The position numbers were made by a program, and so were the translations under genes. Positions 59,748 to 64,000 of a stretch of DNA of 64,000 bases are shown one piece after another. The notes under the pieces were generated by a model that was given only the letters and a program-made list of their open reading frames with translations, made no database searches and had not been told where the DNA came from. Source of the DNA: Cytobacillus dafuensis (GTDB lineage: Bacteria > Bacillota > Bacilli > Bacillales > Cytobacillaceae); contig NZ_CP042593.1 in the NCBI RefSeq assembly GCF_007995155.1, positions 104,001 through 168,000 on the forward strand, given 5' to 3'. Every line of letters begins with the position of its first letter. The stretch's first letter is position 1.

Positions 59748-60951
59748 TTAACATCCCTCCTAAAAGGTCAATTGCAAAATCAAATGGTTGCCTTTTTTCC
59801 ATTATAGCACTTACAATATCGCTTTCATAGCTGTTCACACGACGACTTGACCAAAGCTGAGATAATTGAAAGTGGCATGATAAGACTAATTCTCCAACCT
59901 TCTTTGTCATGTAAATCATCTGTTTCTCTTCTGAGTAAAAAACATGTTCTCGATGCTCCATATCTTTATGATAAGTTTGAGCAACAAATGAATCTTCATC
60001 CTCAATTTTAAAGTTTTGTGCTGGGGTTTTGCTTCCATACGAATCAACTAAAGAGAATAGGTCTTCACTTCGTTTGTACAATGTAATGGCTTTACATTCA
60101 GATATATTCAAAATAGGTACAGGGTGTTCCGCAAAATCACTGTAAGGATCATAAATGGATTGACCTGGCAAATACTCGGATAAAGTTTTAAAGAATAATG
60201 GGAGATTTAGCTTGGCGTTCACAATGCACTTCATAAAATTATTTACAGCGTCTTGATAAACAGAAAGCTCATCGTACAGCAAAAGGTTTTGAGTTATTTC
60301 TTTTTCATGAAGATAAAATTTCGTGCTTTTTCTTAATACTTGACTTAAAACCTTCAAAAGGAAGCTACAAAGTTCAGGTGTATCAGCGATGCTGTAATCA
60401 TACGTCCATCTTGTCATATTAAAACAATCATGGACAAAGGCCCAAATAAAATCATCCACGGCAATCTCTAAAATTTTTTTATGTAAGACCGTATCATTTA
60501 TTTTATGTTCTTCCAAAAGGGCTTTTACGATTGGAAAGGTGAATCGAGGCTCATGGTCGTACTTCATTTCATACTTGTAAATCGCTCTGTCTAATTCATC
60601 TTTCACATGCTCTTTATAGAAGTTAAGTATTTGCGTTTCCACGATCGGTATGACAATTTTATCGTTTTTGAGAGCGGTCATAAATTCTGCATATGTAATG
60701 GTAATATTGGGATTATTACGGCTTAGGCTTCCCGCTTTATTGGATATAAATAAAACAAGGACATCACTATCCTTTACCTTAATTAAGCAATCTTGATTAG
60801 GGTTATCTGTATATAATCCCATATCTCCATACTCATACATAACCGTTTCGTGACCAGCATTCTCTAAAGCTGCTTTTATTCGTTCTCTTAATGGCTGAAG
60901 GGTTTGCTGAGAGGAAGAACTAATAAATATTTTGGTTACATCAATATTCAA
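59740..60951 (-). CDS. DUF4062-like protein with uncharacterised C-terminal domain
   Basis: The 403 residues begin (TTG) with VTKIFISSSSQQTLQPLRERIKAALE, then VLVLFISNKAG and ITYAEFMTALKNDKIVIPIV. This alternating strand-helix pattern matches the DUF4062/TIR-like nucleotide-binding fold (about residues 5-125). The remaining 280 residues are largely helical and unrecognised. AAAGGAGG lies seven bases before the TTG. DUF4062 domains often occur in signalling or defence proteins, so an anti-phage role is possible but only inferred. It is the first gene of a two-gene operon inserted between conserved genes where B. subtilis has ybaJ. Confidence 0.72.
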   Translation of the reverse strand: MNIDVTKIFISSSSQQTLQPLRERIKAALENAGHETVMYEYGDMGLYTDNPNQDCLIKVKDSDVLVLFISNKAGSLSRNNPNITITYAEFMTALKNDKIVIPIVETQILNFYKEHVKDELDRAIYKYEMKYDHEPRFTFPIVKALLEEHKINDTVLHKKILEIAVDDFIWAFVHDCFNMTRWTYDYSIADTPELCSFLLKVLSQVLRKSTKFYLHEKEITQNLLLYDELSVYQDAVNNFMKCIVNAKLNLPLFFKTLSEYLPGQSIYDPYSDFAEHPVPILNISECKAITLYKRSEDLFSLVDSYGSKTPAQNFKIEDEDSFVAQTYHKDMEHREHVFYSEEKQMIYMTKKVGELVLSCHFQLSQLWSSRRVNSYESDIVSAIMEKRQPFDFAIDLLGGMLNE

Positions 60952-61070
60952 TTAAATACCTCCTTTGGTAAAATCTCTATATACCATTTTATCAAATAAT
61001 TCCTAAAATAATGATAAAAAAAGCGAATCGTTCGTTCTTGCTGGTTGTATTAACTGAAATAAAGGTTGTG

Positions 61071-61110
61071 TTAAAGTTAAGTTTTGAAAATGCTATTTTG
61101 TTGTTGATTG
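61071..61110 (+). repeat. 40-bp interspersed repeat, copy 2
   Basis: This copy matches 48612-48651 and continues into GGAGCGGAAAGCGAGTGCC, a GC-richer tail missing from copy 1. It lies in the gap (60952-61248) between the divergent DUF4062-like gene and ybaK. Confidence 0.6.
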
Positions 61111-61248
61111 GAGCGGAAAGCGAGTGCCTGCAGCGGAAATCAACAAGGAAGTTTATAGCATAGATAAAAAATTGGCAGTCAAAAGCTATGTGCTTTTTGT
61201 ATTTCTCGTCCTTAAGGGATAAAGACTATCCTCAAGAGGTGAAATACA

Positions 61249-61692
61249 ATGAATGTGATTACAACCTTTAATGAAAAGAAAAGAGAGAAGCAAATTAAAT
61301 ATGAAAGATCCGTTTTGCGGGAAATTTCAATAAAGACATTAAAAGAAAAAGTACAGCAGCTTTTCGGGTCATCTCGCTTTGTTGCTGGCTTGTTGATGAA
61401 TAATGGAATAGAAGAAGCTTGCTATGATGTGGCGATCGAGGCTTATTTATTGGGTGCACATTTTAGCCGTTTTGGTTTTTATGGTGAAACGATCGAGGCT
61501 GTAAAATATCGATGCCGGAATGAAGAGCGGCATTTAATTGATACCCTATACCATTTCTTCCTGTACTGGGGAAGCGGTGAGGAGGGAGTTATGAATGAGT
61601 CCTTATATTATTTATGCGAGGAATATGTTTCTTACTGGTGGATGGAGGGTTTTCATAAAGGAGAAAGAAGACATCGCTTAAGATTGCACTAG
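61249..61692 (+). CDS. ybaK: YbaK-like protein (DUF2521)
   Basis: The 147 residues are mostly helical, with FGSSRFVAGLLMNNGIEEAC near the middle and a WMEGFHKGERRHRLRLH end, as in YbaK of Bacillus. The role is unknown. AGAGGTG lies upstream of the ATG. Its place just before cwlD is conserved and supports the assignment; ybaJ, normally next to it, is absent here. Confidence 0.82.
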   Translation: MNVITTFNEKKREKQIKYERSVLREISIKTLKEKVQQLFGSSRFVAGLLMNNGIEEACYDVAIEAYLLGAHFSRFGFYGETIEAVKYRCRNEERHLIDTLYHFFLYWGSGEEGVMNESLYYLCEEYVSYWWMEGFHKGERRHRLRLH

Positions 61693-61807
61693 AAAACCTC
61701 CCTTTTATTATCGATAGTTCTACAACCGCTTATCGTATTTCTTCGTTCTAGAACTCCAACTCGTCCCATATATTGAAGTGAGGACGAGCGGGAGGATGGA
61801 CAGATTG

Positions 61808-62524
61808 ATGAACAAAAGACTAAAAACATGGGCTTTCGCCATTGGGCTGATCATTCTGTTTTTTATTTTACAATATGATTTTGCAGAGAATGATTCGTGG
61901 GAGTCGTGGAATTTGCCTTTAACAGGTAAAATCATTTTACTTGATCCAGGTCATGGAGGCCCTGACGGTGGGGCAGGGGATTTGGATGCACTTGAAAAGG
62001 ATATTGCGCTTGATGTTTCATTGAAAGTCCGTGATCTCTTGCAGCAGCAGGGAGCTCTTGTCTTGATGACGAGGGAGGATGACCGGGATCTGGCTCCTGA
62101 AGGGACAAGGGGTTACAGCCGCCGAAAGGTAGAGGATTTAAAGAAGAGGCTGGAAATGATTAATACATCAGGTGCAGAGTATTTTGTGAGCATCCATTTA
62201 AATTCGATTCCATCCCCAAGGTGGAGCGGAGCACAAACCTTTTATGCATCGAAAAGAGAGGAAAATGCACGTTCAGCAAAATTTATTCAGGATGAACTGC
62301 GGCGTAATTTGGAAAACACCACTCGAAAAGCAAAAGTGCTTGATGTATATATCCTTAAAAACGCAAAAATTCCTGGATCATTAGTTGAAATAGGATTTTT
62401 ATCCAATGCAGCTGAAAAGGCTAATTTAAAGAAAGAAAAATACCAAGATAAAGTAGCGGCTTCGATTTATAATGGAATATTGCGCTATTACTCTGATGAG
62501 AACGAGTTAATAGAAGAGGAATAA
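61808..62524 (+). CDS. cwlD: CwlD, N-acetylmuramoyl-L-alanine amidase for spore cortex
   Basis: CwlD with PdaA makes muramic-delta-lactam in the spore cortex, needed for germination. The 238 residues have a hydrophobic N-terminal anchor (about 8-27) and the amidase_3 zinc site: LLDPGHGGPDGGAGD, SIHLNSIPS and SLVEIGFLSN. The ATG at 61808 follows GGGAGG at 12 bases; a TTG at 61805 is an alternative, and earlier in-frame starts overlap the ribosome site. Confidence 0.95.
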   Translation: MNKRLKTWAFAIGLIILFFILQYDFAENDSWESWNLPLTGKIILLDPGHGGPDGGAGDLDALEKDIALDVSLKVRDLLQQQGALVLMTREDDRDLAPEGTRGYSRRKVEDLKKRLEMINTSGAEYFVSIHLNSIPSPRWSGAQTFYASKREENARSAKFIQDELRRNLENTTRKAKVLDVYILKNAKIPGSLVEIGFLSNAAEKANLKKEKYQDKVAASIYNGILRYYSDENELIEEE

Positions 62525-62549
62525 AAGGTGCTATGATAGCATCTTTTTT
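62524..62549 (+). terminator. Terminator of cwlD
   Basis: GGTGCTAT (62527-62534) pairs with ATAGCATC (62536-62543), followed by TTTTTT. Confidence 0.85.
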
Positions 62550-62620
62550 CAATGATCGTTTTCCTTTTCCAATTAGAGTAAATAAGGTGTGATACAATTA
62601 ACATTATTCATAAATCTATA

Positions 62621-62629
62621 TGTTATACT
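62621..62629 (+). promoter_or_regulatory. Extended -10 promoter of salA
   Basis: TGTTATACT (62621-62629) is an extended -10; TTAACA upstream is about 20 bases away, so the -35 is weak. Confidence 0.45.
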
Positions 62630-62663
62630 TAAATGGAAACGAATATAAAAGGCAGGTGCTAAT

Positions 62664-63722
62664 ATGTTATCTGAACAAAATATAAGAGAAGTTTTAAGTG
62701 GATTACAGGAGCCATTTTTACATAAATCATTAGGTGAGCTGGGAGCAATTGAGGAAATTAAGATCAAAGAAGAAAAAAATCATGTAAGTGTAAAAATCCT
62801 TATTGCGAAAACAGGTACAGCTGAGCAGCTTCAGCTTCAAACTCTCATCGTTAGCCGTCTAAAAGAAGCAGGAGCGGATACGGTTGGAATTCGTTTTAGT
62901 GAGCTGCCAGAATCTGTTCTGTCACAATACCGCCAAGCAGTACAAGAAGATGACAAAGGATTGCTTTCACCAGAGAGTAAAACAACATTTATTGCGATTG
63001 CGAGTGGAAAAGGTGGAGTAGGAAAGTCAACTGTATCCGTGAACCTTGCTGTCTCTTTGGCGAGGTTAGGCAAGAAGGTCGGATTAATTGATGCCGATAT
63101 TTATGGATTCAGTGTCCCAGATATGATGGGAATAACAACAAGACCTGTCGTAAGAGGAGAAAAAATTATTCCAGTCGATCGATTTGGTGTAAAAGTGATT
63201 TCAATGGGCTTCTTTGTTGAAGATAACTCTCCGATTATTTGGAGAGGGCCAATGCTAGGGAAAATGCTCAATAGTTTTTTTAATGAGGTAGAGTGGGGAG
63301 AAATTGATTATTTACTGTTAGACTTGCCCCCAGGAACGGGAGATGTTGCATTAGATGTTCATACAATGCTTCCTGCTTGTAAAGAAATCGTTGTGACTAC
63401 CCCTCATCCAACTGCAGCATTTGTAGCAGCTCGTGCTGGTGCGATGGCTATAAGAACAGAGCATGAAATATTAGGTGTTATTGAAAATATGGCATACTTT
63501 GAAAGTCAGCTTACAGGTGAGAAGGAATATGTATTCGGACAAGGTGGAGGAGAGAAGTTGGCTGATGAGCTTAGAACAACCGTTTTAGGCCAATTGCCAC
63601 TCGCGCAGCCTGATTGGAATGAAGATGATTTCGCGCCATCTGTGTATGATGCAGACCATAAGCTTGGTAAGATTTATGGAGATATTGCCCAAAAGGTTGT
63701 TAATACACTGGAAGGTAAGTAA
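62664..63722 (+). CDS. salA: SalA/Mrp family P-loop ATPase
   Basis: The 352 residues have an N-terminal FeS-assembly-like domain (MIP18 type, about 1-90) and a deviant-Walker P-loop, ASGKGGVGKSTVSVNLA (near 113-129), typical of Mrp/NBP35 iron-sulfur carrier ATPases. The CxxC often seen in Mrp proteins is missing. In B. subtilis SalA also affects expression of scoC and thereby exoproteases. It is followed by a terminator shared with gerD. Confidence 0.95.
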   Translation: MLSEQNIREVLSGLQEPFLHKSLGELGAIEEIKIKEEKNHVSVKILIAKTGTAEQLQLQTLIVSRLKEAGADTVGIRFSELPESVLSQYRQAVQEDDKGLLSPESKTTFIAIASGKGGVGKSTVSVNLAVSLARLGKKVGLIDADIYGFSVPDMMGITTRPVVRGEKIIPVDRFGVKVISMGFFVEDNSPIIWRGPMLGKMLNSFFNEVEWGEIDYLLLDLPPGTGDVALDVHTMLPACKEIVVTTPHPTAAFVAARAGAMAIRTEHEILGVIENMAYFESQLTGEKEYVFGQGGGEKLADELRTTVLGQLPLAQPDWNEDDFAPSVYDADHKLGKIYGDIAQKVVNTLEGK

Positions 63723-63730
63723 AGTGGAAA

Positions 63731-63762
63731 AACCTCTTCTCGAAAAAGAAGAGGTTTTTTAT
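63731..63762. terminator. Bidirectional terminator between salA and gerD
   Basis: AACCTCTTCT (63731-63740) and AGAAGAGGTT (63747-63756) around CGAAAA, with flanking A and T runs, serve both convergent genes. Confidence 0.9.
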
Positions 63763-63768
63763 TCACTC

Positions 63769-64000
63769 TTACTGGCCTCCGCCGCCTCCACCTTCACTTT
63801 GTTGTCCTTGCCCTTCACCGCCGTCGCCTTTTTCTCCACCCTTTTCACCGCTCTTAACCTCATCTGCCGCTTTTAAAAGGAGGGTTTGTATTTTTGCTTT
63901 GAACAGGGGACTCTCAAAGGTTTCCTTTACGACTGTTTGTAAATACTCTCGATATTCTTTGCTTTTTAAAACTTTTATGACCTCTTTTTCTAATTCAGGA
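63769..64000 (-). CDS. gerD: GerD, spore germination lipoprotein (C-terminal part)
   Basis: The reverse strand encodes the last 76 or so residues, from PELEKEVIKVLKSKEYREYL through ETFESPLFKAKIQTLLLKAA to a Gly/Gln-rich tail ending GGGGGGQ. GerD clusters germinant receptors in the spore inner membrane. The N-terminal lipoprotein signal lies beyond the window edge. Position next to salA is as in B. subtilis. Confidence 0.92.
   Translation of the reverse strand, partial: PELEKEVIKVLKSKEYREYLQTVVKETFESPLFKAKIQTLLLKAADEVKSGEKGGEKGDGGEGQGQQSEGGGGGGQ

Overview
The window is a core chromosomal segment of a low-GC, endospore-forming Firmicute of the Bacillaceae. Gene order follows the Bacillus subtilis chromosome from the ctsR operon to gerD, almost without a break. 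Sporulation genes (sigH, cwlD, gerD) and the Bacillus-type clpC, disA and rae1 genes support this; the genus cannot be fixed by eye.

Layout. 52-8718: mcsA-mcsB-clpC-radA-disA-yacL-ispD (protein quality control, DNA integrity and c-di-AMP, isoprenoid synthesis). 8748-14979: ispF, gltX, a T-box leader, cysE-cysS-mrnC-rlmB-rae1. 15054-20247: sigH, rpmG, secE, nusG, rplK, rplA, an L10 leader, rplJ-rplL and an rsmC-like methyltransferase. 20589-32795: rpoB-rpoC-rplGB-rpsL-rpsG-fusA-tuf. 33219-48103: the S10-spc-alpha ribosomal superoperon with secY, adk, map, infA and rpoA. 48706-51937: the ECF vitamin transporter module (ecfA1-ecfA2-ecfT) and truA. 52114-52965: an L13 leader with rplM-rpsI.

Accessory region, 52908-61000. 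A 3.3-kb element sits in the 3' end of rpsI. It is bounded by a 62-bp perfect direct repeat of the last codons of rpsI, carries a tyrosine recombinase lacking its N-terminal part, arm-site-like repeats just inside both ends, and a MarR regulator / alpha-beta hydrolase / four-helix membrane protein cargo cassette. Beyond it are a Tat-exported gluconate-dehydrogenase-type pair (gamma-like subunit plus GMC flavoprotein) and a reverse-strand operon of a DUF4062-like protein with a translationally coupled 59-residue protein. The conserved backbone resumes at ybaK-cwlD-salA, and the window ends inside gerD on the reverse strand.

Regulation is largely in RNA leaders: T-box (cysE), L10 leader (rplJ), L13 leader (rplM), structured leaders before rpsJ and rpoB, and a hairpin that appears to bridge the ribosome binding site and start of nusG. 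The least explained items are the rpoB leader with two competing pairings, the structured gene-free stretch after rplQ, and the DUF4062-like operon.
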